A stretch of DNA of 64,000 bases, taken from NCBI RefSeq assembly GCF_021216655.1, contig NZ_CP080437.1, forward strand, positions 1,550,001 to 1,614,000, in the 5' to 3' direction. Positions 10,652 through 19,945 of this stretch are shown in pieces. Positions within the stretch are counted from its first letter, which is position 1. Every line of letters starts with the position of its first letter. The position numbers were made by a program, and so were the translations under genes. The notes beneath the pieces were generated by a model that did no database searches, was not told where the DNA came from, and saw nothing but the letters and a program-made list of their open reading frames with translations. The stretch is from Clavibacter michiganensis (lineage in GTDB: Bacteria; Actinomycetota; Actinomycetes; Actinomycetales; Microbacteriaceae).

Positions 10652-13600
10652 TCACGCCTTCGGCGCGGACTCCTTCGCGGCCGGCGCCTGCTCCACCGTG
10701 AAGACGGCGTCGAGCAGCTGGCGCACCCAGTCCACCAGCTCGGCGTCGGGCAGCGGCTCGCCGTCGCGCTTGGGCAGCGGCACCGTGACGGCGTTGGTCT
10801 GCGCGAACAGCTTGCTGCCCGGGTACATGCGCTGCAGGCGCACCTGCTTGCTGTCGGCGAGGTCGGCCGGCGCGATGCGCAGGTTCGGCCCCATCGCGAC
10901 GACCTCGCTGAGCCCGGCCCGCTGCGCCACACGACGCAGGCGCGAGACCCGCACGAGGTTGTCGACCTCGACGGGCGGCTCCCCGTACCGGTCGGACAGC
11001 TCCTCGATGACCCGGTCGATCTGGTCGTCGGTCGCCGTGGGCGACGCCGCGGTGGACAGCTTCTGGTACGCCTCGAGGCGCAGTCGCTCGCTGTCGACGT
11101 ACTCCTCGGGGATGTGCGCGTCCACCGGCAGCTCGAGCCGCAGCTCGGTCTGGCCCTCGGCGACGTCGCCGCGGAAGGTCGACACGGCCTCGCCGATCAT
11201 GCGGAGGTAGAGGTCGAAGCCCACGCCCTGGATGTGGCCGGACTGCTCGCCGCCCAGGAGGTTGCCCGCGCCGCGGATCTCGAGGTCCTTGAGCGCGACC
11301 TGCATGCCGGATCCCAGCTCGTTGTTCGCCGCGATGGTGGACAGCCGGTCGTGCGCCGTCTCGGACAGCGGCTTGTCGGCGTCGTAGAGGAAGTACGCGT
11401 AGGCGCGCTCCCGCCCGCGACCGACGCGCCCGCGGAGCTGGTGCAGCTGGCTGAGCCCGTACTTGTCGGCCCGGTCGATGATGAGCGTGTTCGCGTTCGC
11501 GATGTCGAGGCCGGTCTCGATGATGGTGGTCGACACGAGCACGTCGAACTTCCGCTCCCAGAAGTCGACGATGACCTGCTCGAGCATCGCCTCGCTCATC
11601 TTGCCGTGCGCCACGGCGACGCGCGCCTCGGGCACCAGCTCGGCCAGCTCCGACGCGACCCGGTTGATGCTCGACACGCGGTTGTGCACGAAGAACACCT
11701 GGCCCTCGCGCAGCAGCTCGCGCCTGATGGCGGCGGCGATCTGCTTCTCGCTGTTCGGCCCCACGAAGGTGAGGATGGGGTGCCGGTCCTCCGGCGGCGT
11801 CGCGAGCGTCGACATCTCGCGGATGCCCGTGACCGCCATCTCGAGCGTGCGCGGGATCGGCGTGGCCGACATCGCGAGGATGTCGACGTTGGCCTTGAGC
11901 TTCTTCAGCGCGTCCTTGTGCTCGACGCCGAACCGCTGCTCCTCGTCGATGATGACGAGCCCCACGTCCTTGAACGCGATGTTGCCCGTGAGCAGCCGGT
12001 GGGTGCCGATGACGACGTCGACCGACCCGTCCTCGAGGCCCTTGACGGTCTCGCGCGACTCCTTCTCCGACTGGAAGCGGCTGAGCTGGCGCAGGTGCAC
12101 GGGGAACCCGGCGAAGCGCTCCGAGAAGGTCTCGAAGTGCTGCTTCACGAGGAGCGTCGTGGGCACGAGCATCACGACCTGCTTGCCGTCCTGCACGGCC
12201 TTGAAGGCGGCGCGCACGGCGATCTCGGTCTTGCCGAAGCCGACGTCGCCCGAGACCAGGCGGTCCATGGGGATGGGGCTCTCCATGTCGCGCTTGACCT
12301 CGTCGATGACCGTGAGCTGGTCCGGCGTCTCCATGAAGGGGAACGCCTCCTCCAGCTCGCGCTGCCACGGGGTGTCCGGCGGGAAGGAGTGCCCGCGCGA
12401 CGCCATGCGCGCGGAGTACAGCTTCACGAGCTCGACCGCGATGTCGCGGACGGCCCGGCGCGCCTTGCCCTTCGCCGCGGCCCAGTCGCTGCCGCCCATC
12501 TTGCTGAGGGCGGGCTCCTCCCCGCCGACGTAGCGGCTGAGCAGGTCGAGCTGGTCGGTGGGCACGAAGAGCTTGTCGCCCGGGTAGCCGCGCTTCGAGG
12601 GCGCGTACTCGATGACGAGGTACTCGCGGCGGGTCTTCACGGCGTTGCGGCCGCCGGAGGAGACCTCGCGCTGCGTGAGCTCGACGAACCTGCCGATGCC
12701 GTGCGTGGTGTGCACGACGTGGTCGCCGGGCTTGAGCTGCAGCGGATCCACCACGTTCTTGCGCCGCGTGGCGAGCTTCTTGACCTGGCGGCTGTCGTAG
12801 CCGGCCGCGCGCCCGTAGAACTCGCTCTCGGTGAGGAGGGCGAGCTTGACCTCGGGCATCTCGAAGCCCGCGTCGATGGCGGAGCGCAGCAGGTAGGCGA
12901 TGCCCGGCTCGGGCTCGGCCGGGAACTCCTCGACCACGCGCGCGGGGACGCCCGCCTCGCGGAGCACGGTGTCGGCGCGCTCGACCAGGCCGGATCCCTG
13001 GGCCACGACGCCCACGCTCCAGCCGTCGGCGAGGCGCTGGCGCACGTGCTCGATGGCGCCGTCGGCGTTGCCCGCGAAGCTCGGCACGGGATCCGCCTGG
13101 ATGCGCACGGTCATGACCTCGTCGATCCCGAGGTCCTCTGGCAGCACGTCGGTGGCCTGGAATCCCGACAGGGTCCACCAGCGGCGCGGGCCGCGGGCGT
13201 CGCGCAGGCGGCCGAGCGAGAGGAAGTCGCCGGACGCGAGGTCGATGGGCGCCTGCGCTCCCGCGGTGGCGGCGTTCCACGCGGCGTCGAGGAACTCGCG
13301 GTTGGTGTCGGCGAGGCTCTGCGCGCGGGTGGAGACGCGCTCGGGCGAGACCACGGCGATGGCCGCGTCCACCGGCAGGTAGTGGGTGACGGGGACGAGC
13401 CTGTCGACGAGGGCCGGAGCCAGCGACTCCATGCCCTCCACCGGGATGCCCTCGGCGATCTTCGCGAGCATCTGCTGGAGGTTCGGGAACTCGTGCTGCA
13501 TCTCGCGGGCGCGCTGGCGCACGGGCGCGCTCAGCAGCAGCTCGCGGCTCGGCGGCAGCTCGACCGAGGTGATCTCCTCCTCGAGCGAGCGCTGGTCGGC

Positions 13601-14284
13601 GACCGCGAACGGCCGCATCTGGTCGACCTCGTCGCCGAAGAACTCGACGCGCACGGGGTGGTCGGAGACGGGCGGGAAGACGTCGAGGATGCCGCCGCGC
13701 ACCGCGAACTCGCCGCGGCGCGTGACCATGTCGACGCGCGAGTACGCGAGGTCGACGAGCCGGACGGCCAGCTCGGAGAGGTCGTGCCCGCGGCTGCCGG
13801 TGGCGAGCTGCACGGGCGCGAGCTCGGTGAGGTTGTCCGCCACGGGCTGGAGGGCCGCGCGCACCGACGCGACGATGACGAGCGGGCGCACCTGCTCGGC
13901 GGGCACCTCGCGGGCCCCCTGGCCGAGCGCGGCGTGCCACTGCTCCATGCGGCGCAGCGCGTGGATCCGCTTGCCCACGATCTCCGCGCTCGGGCTGAGC
14001 CGCTCGTGCGGCAGCGTCTCCCAGGCCGGGAACTCGAGGATCTCGGCGTCCGGCAGCACCGCGTCGAGGCTGCGGCGCATCCCCTCGGACTCCCGACCGG
14101 TGGCGGTGACGACGAGCAGGCACCCCGGGATGCCGCGCTGGATGCGCTGGCGCAGGAGCCCCGCGAGCAGCGGCCCCTGGAGCCCCTCGGTGAGGGAGAA
14201 GTCGGCGTCGCGGGAGGCCGATGCGAGGGCGTCGTCGAACGTGGAGGCGCGCGAGAGCGCCGGGATCAAGCCCTGGAGGATCAC
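10652..14284 (-). CDS. mfd: Transcription-repair coupling factor Mfd
   Basis: 1210-aa superfamily 2 translocase that removes RNA polymerase stalled at DNA lesions and recruits UvrA. Domains in order: UvrB-homology region (about 1-350), the RNAP-interacting domain (about 515-590, KPGDHVVHTTHGIGRFVEL), RecG-like helicase motifs (Walker A GDVGFGKTE at 679-687, motif II IIDEEQRFGVEHKD, motif III SATPIPRTLEMAV, motif VI QLRGRVGRGRERAYAYFLY) and a C-terminal TRCF domain. The start at 14284 gives the usual N-terminus. A short Ala/Lys tail ends the protein. The pth gene lies upstream on the same strand. Confidence 0.97.
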   Translation of the reverse strand: MILQGLIPALSRASTFDDALASASRDADFSLTEGLQGPLLAGLLRQRIQRGIPGCLLVVTATGRESEGMRRSLDAVLPDAEILEFPAWETLPHERLSPSAEIVGKRIHALRRMEQWHAALGQGAREVPAEQVRPLVIVASVRAALQPVADNLTELAPVQLATGSRGHDLSELAVRLVDLAYSRVDMVTRRGEFAVRGGILDVFPPVSDHPVRVEFFGDEVDQMRPFAVADQRSLEEEITSVELPPSRELLLSAPVRQRAREMQHEFPNLQQMLAKIAEGIPVEGMESLAPALVDRLVPVTHYLPVDAAIAVVSPERVSTRAQSLADTNREFLDAAWNAATAGAQAPIDLASGDFLSLGRLRDARGPRRWWTLSGFQATDVLPEDLGIDEVMTVRIQADPVPSFAGNADGAIEHVRQRLADGWSVGVVAQGSGLVERADTVLREAGVPARVVEEFPAEPEPGIAYLLRSAIDAGFEMPEVKLALLTESEFYGRAAGYDSRQVKKLATRRKNVVDPLQLKPGDHVVHTTHGIGRFVELTQREVSSGGRNAVKTRREYLVIEYAPSKRGYPGDKLFVPTDQLDLLSRYVGGEEPALSKMGGSDWAAAKGKARRAVRDIAVELVKLYSARMASRGHSFPPDTPWQRELEEAFPFMETPDQLTVIDEVKRDMESPIPMDRLVSGDVGFGKTEIAVRAAFKAVQDGKQVVMLVPTTLLVKQHFETFSERFAGFPVHLRQLSRFQSEKESRETVKGLEDGSVDVVIGTHRLLTGNIAFKDVGLVIIDEEQRFGVEHKDALKKLKANVDILAMSATPIPRTLEMAVTGIREMSTLATPPEDRHPILTFVGPNSEKQIAAAIRRELLREGQVFFVHNRVSSINRVASELAELVPEARVAVAHGKMSEAMLEQVIVDFWERKFDVLVSTTIIETGLDIANANTLIIDRADKYGLSQLHQLRGRVGRGRERAYAYFLYDADKPLSETAHDRLSTIAANNELGSGMQVALKDLEIRGAGNLLGGEQSGHIQGVGFDLYLRMIGEAVSTFRGDVAEGQTELRLELPVDAHIPEEYVDSERLRLEAYQKLSTAASPTATDDQIDRVIEELSDRYGEPPVEVDNLVRVSRLRRVAQRAGLSEVVAMGPNLRIAPADLADSKQVRLQRMYPGSKLFAQTNAVTVPLPKRDGEPLPDAELVDWVRQLLDAVFTVEQAPAAKESAPKA

Positions 14285-14372
14285 CAGATGATCGTACGCG
14301 CCGCCACCGACGCGCTCGCCGTCGTCCGCCGAGGGCGGACGCGGGACGCGCGGGCCGGGCCGGCCGCGCGGA

Positions 14373-14960
14373 TCAGGACGCGGCGGTGTGGAACCGCAGC
14401 TGCGCCGCGATGAGGCCGTCGGAGGCGATCATCTCGATGGCGTCGGCCGCGTCCTCCAGCACGTTGGGCAGCACCTGCCGCTCCGTGGAGGAGAAGGGCT
14501 TGAGCACGAAGTCGGCGGCGTCCTGGCGGCCGGGCGGGCGGCCGATGCCGATGCGCACGCGCGTGAAGTCGCCCGTGCCCGCGGAGGAGATGATGTCGCG
14601 TATCCCGTTGTGGCCCCCGTGCCCGCCGCCCTGCTTGAGCTTCATCGAGTCGAACGGGATGTCGAGCTCGTCGTGCGCGACGACGAGCTGCGCGGGCTCG
14701 AGCGAGAAGTACTTGAGGAGGTTCGCGACCGGCCCCCCGGACAGGTTCATGAACGAGCTCGGCTTCGCGAGGATGAGCTTCGGCCCGCCGGGGACGGCGC
14801 GCCCCTCCGCGACCTGCGCGTTGGAGCGGTGCGAGCGGAACGTGGCGCGCATCCGGTCGGCGAGCACGTCGAGCGCCATCTGGCCCACGTTGTGCCGCGT
14901 GCCCGCGTACTGCGGGCCGGGGTTGCCGAGGCCGACCACGAGCAGGGTCCGGTCGTCCAC
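14373..14960 (-). CDS. pth: Peptidyl-tRNA hydrolase
   Basis: 195 aa. Releases tRNA from peptidyl-tRNA dropped by the ribosome. Motifs: LLVVGLGNPGPQYAGTRHNVGQ with the catalytic His, KPSSFMNLSGGPV, VVAHDELDIPF with the catalytic Asp, and GGGHGGHNGIRDI. The GTG start at 14960 is set by the family N-terminus and the preceding GAGGAG. The rplY-pth order is conserved in actinobacteria; here a hairpin lies in the 142-bp gap. Confidence 0.95.
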   Translation of the reverse strand: MDDRTLLVVGLGNPGPQYAGTRHNVGQMALDVLADRMRATFRSHRSNAQVAEGRAVPGGPKLILAKPSSFMNLSGGPVANLLKYFSLEPAQLVVAHDELDIPFDSMKLKQGGGHGGHNGIRDIISSAGTGDFTRVRIGIGRPPGRQDAADFVLKPFSSTERQVLPNVLEDAADAIEMIASDGLIAAQLRFHTAAS

Positions 14961-15002
14961 GTGCGCTCTCCTCGTCCGTCGATCGCATCCGGGGCGGATG
15001 CG

Positions 15003-15053
15003 CGGAGCCCGCCGGCCGCTGCCGGTGTCCCGGACGGCGGCCGACGGGCTCCG
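15003..15053 (-). terminator. Hairpin between rplY and pth
   Basis: Long, nearly complete inverted repeat (CGGAGCCCGCCGGCCG... / ...CGGCCGACGGGCTCCG, one mismatch) in the gap after the rplY stop codon. No T tract. Likely terminates or attenuates rplY transcription before pth. Confidence 0.55.
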
Positions 15054-15102
15054 TGGTGCTGTCGTGCTGGTGGTGCGTGCGCGACCGGGGCCGCGGCAGG
15101 TG

Positions 15103-15747
15103 CTACTTGTCGTCGCCCGACTGGGCGCCGGTGGCACCGTCGTCGGTGACCGCGACGTCCGCGTCGCCCTCGGCCACGACGTCCTCGTCGACCGCGTCGG
15201 TCGTGAGGTCGAGCTGGGGCACGGAGATCGCGAGCACGAGGGTCTCGGGGTCGGTGACGAGCGTCGCGCCGGCGGGCAGGTCGACCTGGCCGGCCGTGAT
15301 CTGCGTGCCCTCCTCGAAGCCCTCGATGGAGACGACGAAGCGCTCCGGGATGTGGGTGGCCTCGACGTCGACCGTGATGGACGTGTACTCGAGGTTGTGG
15401 ATCGTGCCGGGGTAGGACTCGCCCTCGACGTGGATCGGGACCTCGACCTCGACGCGCTCGCCCTGGCGGACGACGATGAGGTCGACGTGCTCGATGATCT
15501 GGCGCACGGGGTCCTTCTGGACGTCCTTCACCAGCACCAGCTGGGGCGTGCCCGCGATGTCGAGCGTGATGATCTGGTTGGCCTTGCGGATGATGAGCAT
15601 GAGCTCGTGGCCCGGCAGCGTGACGTGCTGCGGGTCGGTGCCGTGGCCGTAGATGACCGCGGGGATCTTGCCGATCGCGCGGATCTTGCGGGCCGCGCCC
15701 TTGCCGAACTGCGTGCGCAGCTCCGCGGAGAGGTTGTTGTCAACCAT
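15103..15747 (-). CDS. rplY: 50S ribosomal protein L25/general stress protein Ctc
   Basis: 214 aa two-domain L25 of the TL5/Ctc type that binds 5S rRNA. The N-terminal 5S-binding domain runs from about residue 5 to 95 (LRTQFGKGAARKIRAIGKIPAVIYGHG, then IDLIVVRQGERVEVEVPI at the boundary) and the C-terminal beta domain from about 95 to 185. An acidic tail (DEDVVAEGDADVAVTDD) ends the protein, as in other actinobacterial homologues. ATG at 15747; the 170 bp upstream probably holds the promoter. Confidence 0.93.
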   Translation of the reverse strand: MVDNNLSAELRTQFGKGAARKIRAIGKIPAVIYGHGTDPQHVTLPGHELMLIIRKANQIITLDIAGTPQLVLVKDVQKDPVRQIIEHVDLIVVRQGERVEVEVPIHVEGESYPGTIHNLEYTSITVDVEATHIPERFVVSIEGFEEGTQITAGQVDLPAGATLVTDPETLVLAISVPQLDLTTDAVDEDVVAEGDADVAVTDDGATGAQSGDDK

Positions 15748-15917
15748 GGTGTCGCTCCAATTGCGGCCCGTGAGGGCTCGCGTCGTGTGTCTGTCGTCTG
15801 CTCGAACGCTTGCGCGTGAGGAATGAGGTGCGAGCCCCGTCCACCGCGTCGATAACGGACCGCCGCCGCGCTCGCGCGCGGCCCCTGCGATCCCTCGCCG
15901 AAGTTCAACCCCCGATG

Positions 15918-17918
15918 CTACCGGACGGAGGGGTCCCCGGTCGACGCGTCGGGTGAGTTCGATGCGTCCGGTGCGGCCGCCGGCGACGGGGATCCCGGCG
16001 CGGGCGGCGTGGACTGGCCGACCCGGAGGCGCAGGCCGTCGTGCACGCCGTCGACGACGTCCTCGAACGCGACCGGCGCACCCAGCGTGGCCGAGACGTA
16101 GACGCTCACCACGGTCGCGAGCGACAGGAAGGCGTCGTCGACCGTGACCCCGGCCGGCCGGCCCGACCGCAGGGCGTCGGCGATGTCGTCGTACTGGCGG
16201 TAGTGGCCCTCGAGGTAGGTGTTGTCGAGGCGCGGCGAGCGCGGCAGGTCCGCGGCGTGGATCTCGAGCTCGGCGTCGTTGCGCACGTCGGCCTGGGCGG
16301 GCACTCCCGACTCGGGCGCCGCGTGGAAGTAGGTGAGGGATCCGGCCTCGATGACGGCGGATCCGCGCGTGCCCTGCACCTGCACGCGGGTGTCGAGGCC
16401 CGGGTACCCGGCGGTGGTCGCCTGCAGCGTCGCGAGGGCGCCGGAGGCGAAGCGGATCACGGCGACCGCGACGTCCTCGACCTCGATGCCGTCGTGCGCG
16501 AGCAGCGCCGTCTGCGCGTACACCTCGACCGGGCGGCCGAGGTAGGAGACGAGGAGGTCGAGCGTGTGCACGCCCTGGTTCATGAGCGCGCCGCCGCCGT
16601 CGAGGTCCCACGTGCCGCGCCAGTGGCCGGAGTCGTAGAAGCCCTGGCTGCGCCACCACGGCGCGCTGGCGACGGCGGAGGTGAGGCGGCCGAGGCGGCC
16701 CGAGCGCACGGCCCGGTCGACGACGACGCTCGACGGGTTGAAGCGGTGCTGGCTGATGACGGTCGAGAGGATCCCCCGCCCGGCGGCCTCGCGCGCGAGC
16801 TCGGCGATGCGGCGGCCGCGCGCCAGGTCGACGTCGAGCGGCTTCTCGATGACGACGTGGAGGCCGGCGGCGAGGGCCTCCTCGGCGAGGCCGATGTGCA
16901 GTCCGCTGGGCGTGCAGATGACGACGAGCTCGGCGGCGTCCTCCCTGATCATGTCGCCGAGGTGCGCGAAGACGCGCGGGCGGTCGGCGCGCAGCTCGTC
17001 GACCACCACGTCGGCGAGCTCGTCGGCGGTGGCGGCCGTGACGTCGACGAGCGCGGCGACGCGGAACTCGGGGTGCTCGGCGAGCACGCGCGCGTGATGC
17101 GTGCCGATGACGCCGCAGCCGACGATCGCGACGCGGATGGGCTCGTGGACGGCGGCGGCGGGCGCGCCCTCGGCGCCGGCGGACGGTGCCGCGTCGGCGC
17201 GATGCACGTCCGCGCGCGGCACGTCCGCGTCGGACCGCGCCTCCCGGACGACCGCGGGGACGTCCGCCTCGGGCACCGCGGCGGCGGGCTCGGTCGCGGT
17301 GGCCGGCGCGTCGTCGACCCGGCCGGGCGACGCCGTGCGTCCTCCCGGCAGCAGCTCGCGGACGGCCGCGTCGGCGAGCGCGACGGGATCGTCGGTGATG
17401 TCGAGGGTGATGCCCTGCTCGTCGTCCCCGAGCGGCTCGAGCGTGCGCAGCTGCGACGCGAGCAGGCTCGACGGCATGAAGTGGCCCTCGCGGGAGCCCA
17501 GGCGCTCGGCCAGCAGCTCGTGGTCGCCGGCCAGGTGCACGAAGACGGCGTCGGGCGCGGCGGCGCGGAGGATGTCGCGGTAGGAGCGCTTCAGCGCGCT
17601 GCACGCGACGACGGGTCCGCCCTCGGGGCGCCCGGCGAGCGCGCGGCCGACCTCCTCCAGCCAGGGCCGGCGGTCGTCGTCGTCGAGCGCGTGGCCCTCG
17701 GCCATCTTGCGGCGGTTGGCCTCCGGGTGGAGGTCGTCGCCGTCGATGAAGGGGATGCCCGCATCCTGCGCGAGCAGCTCGCCCACCGTCGACTTCCCGG
17801 ATCCGGAGACCCCCATCACGATCACGGGCGGGAACGGGCGGACGGCGTCGATGCGGATCACTCCCTGCGGTTCGGTGAGGAACTCGTGCGGCGCGACCGT
17901 GTGGGTGCGCTCGTCCAT
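15918..17918 (-). CDS. Gluconokinase fused to a Gfo/Idh/MocA oxidoreductase
   Basis: 666-aa two-domain protein. Residues about 30-192 are a GntK/IdnK-type gluconokinase: P-loop GVSGSGKST (36-44), FIDGDDLHPEANRRKMAEGHALDDDDR, ACSALKRSYRDILR and HFMPSSLLASQ. A 65-residue Ala/Asp/Pro linker follows. From about 259 to 640 comes an NAD(P)-dependent Gfo/Idh/MocA domain with dinucleotide motif VGCGVIGTHHARVL (266-279), VVIEKPLD and a large beta-sheet domain with GGGALMNQGVHTLDLL. No frameshift is needed; the reading frame is continuous. The kinase makes 6-phosphogluconate, the substrate of the divergently transcribed gnd next door, which supports the kinase call; the oxidoreductase substrate is unknown. 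Start at ATG 17918, although an in-frame upstream start exists at 17990. Confidence 0.88.
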   Translation of the reverse strand: MDERTHTVAPHEFLTEPQGVIRIDAVRPFPPVIVMGVSGSGKSTVGELLAQDAGIPFIDGDDLHPEANRRKMAEGHALDDDDRRPWLEEVGRALAGRPEGGPVVACSALKRSYRDILRAAAPDAVFVHLAGDHELLAERLGSREGHFMPSSLLASQLRTLEPLGDDEQGITLDITDDPVALADAAVRELLPGGRTASPGRVDDAPATATEPAAAVPEADVPAVVREARSDADVPRADVHRADAAPSAGAEGAPAAAVHEPIRVAIVGCGVIGTHHARVLAEHPEFRVAALVDVTAATADELADVVVDELRADRPRVFAHLGDMIREDAAELVVICTPSGLHIGLAEEALAAGLHVVIEKPLDVDLARGRRIAELAREAAGRGILSTVISQHRFNPSSVVVDRAVRSGRLGRLTSAVASAPWWRSQGFYDSGHWRGTWDLDGGGALMNQGVHTLDLLVSYLGRPVEVYAQTALLAHDGIEVEDVAVAVIRFASGALATLQATTAGYPGLDTRVQVQGTRGSAVIEAGSLTYFHAAPESGVPAQADVRNDAELEIHAADLPRSPRLDNTYLEGHYRQYDDIADALRSGRPAGVTVDDAFLSLATVVSVYVSATLGAPVAFEDVVDGVHDGLRLRVGQSTPPAPGSPSPAAAPDASNSPDASTGDPSVR

Positions 17919-18001
17919 CCTACGAGACGCTCCCCGACGCCCCGCTGACGGTCGGGGGCCCGGGCGTAGCCTGATGGCGACTGTCGACAAGGAGGCATCA
18001 G

Positions 18002-19456
18002 ATGTCAGATGACCAGCAGGCCACGGCGAACATCGGGGTGGTGGGGCTCGCGGTGATGGGGTCGAACCTCGCCCGCAACCTCGCCAGCCGCGAGGGCAAC
18101 ACGGTCGCGGTGTACAACCGCACGACCCAGAAGACCACCGACCTCGTCGAGGAGCACCCCGAGGCGGGCTTCGTCGCCGCGACCTCGATCGAGGAGTTCG
18201 CTGCGTCGCTGCAGCGCCCCCGCACCGCGATCATCATGGTCAAGGCCGGGCGCGGCACCGACGCCGTCATCGAGCAGCTGACCGAGGCGTTCGAGGAGGG
18301 CGACATCATCGTCGACGGCGGCAACGCGCTGTTCACCGACACGATCCGCCGCGAGAAGGAGGTCCGTGCGAAGGGCCTCCACTTCGTCGGAGCCGGCATC
18401 TCCGGCGGCGAGGAGGGCGCGCTCAAGGGCCCCAGCATCATGCCCGGCGGCACGGCCGAGGCGTACGAGACGCTCGGCCCGATCCTCGAGTCGATCGCCG
18501 CGGTCGCGGAGGGCAAGCCCTGCGTGACCCACATCGGCACCGACGGTGCCGGCCACTTCGTGAAGATGATCCACAACGGCATCGAGTACGCCGACATGCA
18601 GCTCATCGCGGAGTCCTTCGACCTGCTGCGCCGCGTCGGCGGCCACGAGCCGGACGCCATCGCGGACGTGTTCGAGGAGTGGAACGGGGGCGACCTCGAG
18701 TCGTACCTCATCGAGATCACCGCCGAGGTGCTCCGCCAGAAGGACGCCGCCACGGGCAAGCCGCTCGTCGACGTCATCGTCGACCAGGCCGGATCCAAGG
18801 GCACGGGCGTCTGGACCGTGCAGAACTCGGTGGGCCTCGGCGTGCCGGTGGGCGGGATCGCGGAGGCCGTGTTCGCGCGCGCCGTGTCGTCGAAGCCCGA
18901 GCAGCGGAAGGCCGTGCAGGCGACGATCACGAGCCGTCCGGAGATCCAGTCGGGCGGCGACACCTTCGAGGACGACGTCCGCGCCGCGCTCTACGCGAGC
19001 AAGGTCGTCGCGTACGCGCAGGGCTTCGACGCGATCATCGCGGGCGCGAAGGAGTACGGCTGGGACATCGACAAGGGCAAGGTCGCGGAGATCTGGCGCG
19101 GCGGCTGCATCATCCGCGCGCAGTTCCTCAACCGCATCGTGGAGGCGTACGAGAAGGACTCCGGCCTCGCGACGCTCCTCGAGGACCCGTACTTCGCCAA
19201 GGCCGTCGCCGACGGCGAGCAGGCCTGGCGCCGGGTCGTCTCGGTCGCGGCGCTGTCGGGGATCCCGGTGCCCGGCTTCGCGTCGGCGCTCAGCTACTAC
19301 GACTCGCTCGCCTCCGAGCGCCTGCCCGCCGCCCTCGTGCAGGGCCAGCGCGACTTCTTCGGCGCGCACACGTACCACCGCACCGACAAGGAGGGCACCT
19401 TCCACACGCTGTGGTCGGGCGACCGCTCCGAGGTCGAGGCGGAGGACACGCACTAG
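18002..19456 (+). CDS. gnd: 6-phosphogluconate dehydrogenase (decarboxylating)
   Basis: 484 aa. Oxidises 6-phosphogluconate to ribulose 5-phosphate and CO2 in the pentose phosphate pathway. N-terminal NADP-binding motif VGLAVMGSNLARNLA followed by YNRTTQKT (an Arg after the strand, favouring NADP+), substrate motifs GAGISGGEEGALKGPSIMPGG and HFVKMIHNGIEYADMQ with the catalytic Lys, and the C-terminal RDFFGAHTYHR. Length and motifs are complete. AAGGAGG precedes the ATG. It is divergent from the gluconokinase fusion with an 83-bp shared promoter region, suggesting a gluconate shunt unit. Confidence 0.96.
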   Translation: MSDDQQATANIGVVGLAVMGSNLARNLASREGNTVAVYNRTTQKTTDLVEEHPEAGFVAATSIEEFAASLQRPRTAIIMVKAGRGTDAVIEQLTEAFEEGDIIVDGGNALFTDTIRREKEVRAKGLHFVGAGISGGEEGALKGPSIMPGGTAEAYETLGPILESIAAVAEGKPCVTHIGTDGAGHFVKMIHNGIEYADMQLIAESFDLLRRVGGHEPDAIADVFEEWNGGDLESYLIEITAEVLRQKDAATGKPLVDVIVDQAGSKGTGVWTVQNSVGLGVPVGGIAEAVFARAVSSKPEQRKAVQATITSRPEIQSGGDTFEDDVRAALYASKVVAYAQGFDAIIAGAKEYGWDIDKGKVAEIWRGGCIIRAQFLNRIVEAYEKDSGLATLLEDPYFAKAVADGEQAWRRVVSVAALSGIPVPGFASALSYYDSLASERLPAALVQGQRDFFGAHTYHRTDKEGTFHTLWSGDRSEVEAEDTH

Positions 19457-19474
19457 CGTCCGCCGACCGTCGCC

Positions 19475-19509
19475 GACGCCCCGCCGCCCCTCGTGGGCGG
19501 CGGGGCGTC
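19475..19509 (+). terminator. Perfect 15-bp hairpin after gnd
   Basis: GACGCCCCGCCGCCC and GGGCGGCGGGGCGTC form a perfect stem with loop CTCGT, 18 bp after the gnd stop. The downstream sequence has no T run. This is the cleanest terminator-like hairpin in the window. Confidence 0.7.
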
Positions 19510-19525
19510 TGTCACACTGGGGCGG

Positions 19526-19900
19526 ATGGACGAGGACGAGCACCCCGAGCTCGCGGGCTACGAGCCGCACCGCCCGCGGAGCCTGCGCAGCAAGCGCACG
19601 CTCGTCGTGATGCGCGTGGTCGTCGTGGTCGGCATCGTGAGCCTGCTGCTCCCCGGCGTCGTCACCATGGTGCGCGTGGGCGCGAGCACGGCCGACATGG
19701 CCTGCGCCGACTTCGTCGCGTACGAGCGACCCGACTCCCCCTCCTACGAGGTGCGGTTCCAGCTGTTCGGACCCGGCGTGATGGGGTACGAGTGCTACAC
19801 GAAGTACGCCTTCGGCGGCGATGAGCACATCGTGTCGCTCGGGCTCATCCCCTCGGGCCGCGTCGCGCGCGAGGTCGTCGAGCGGAACTCCCGGGACTGA
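19526..19900 (+). CDS. Hypothetical single-pass membrane protein
   Basis: 124 aa, not recognised. The ATG at 19526 follows the gnd terminator. A basic segment (PRSLRSKRTLVVMR) is followed by a transmembrane helix (about residues 30-52), then an extracytoplasmic domain with two cysteines (MACADFV and YECYTKYAF) that could form a disulfide. It is preceded by a weak Shine-Dalgarno (GGGGCGG). Convergent with prs. Confidence 0.65.
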   Translation: MDEDEHPELAGYEPHRPRSLRSKRTLVVMRVVVVVGIVSLLLPGVVTMVRVGASTADMACADFVAYERPDSPSYEVRFQLFGPGVMGYECYTKYAFGGDEHIVSLGLIPSGRVAREVVERNSRD

Positions 19901-19945
19901 TCCCCCGGTCGCCCGAGCCGCCGGCCCGGACCGCGGTGCTCGGGA

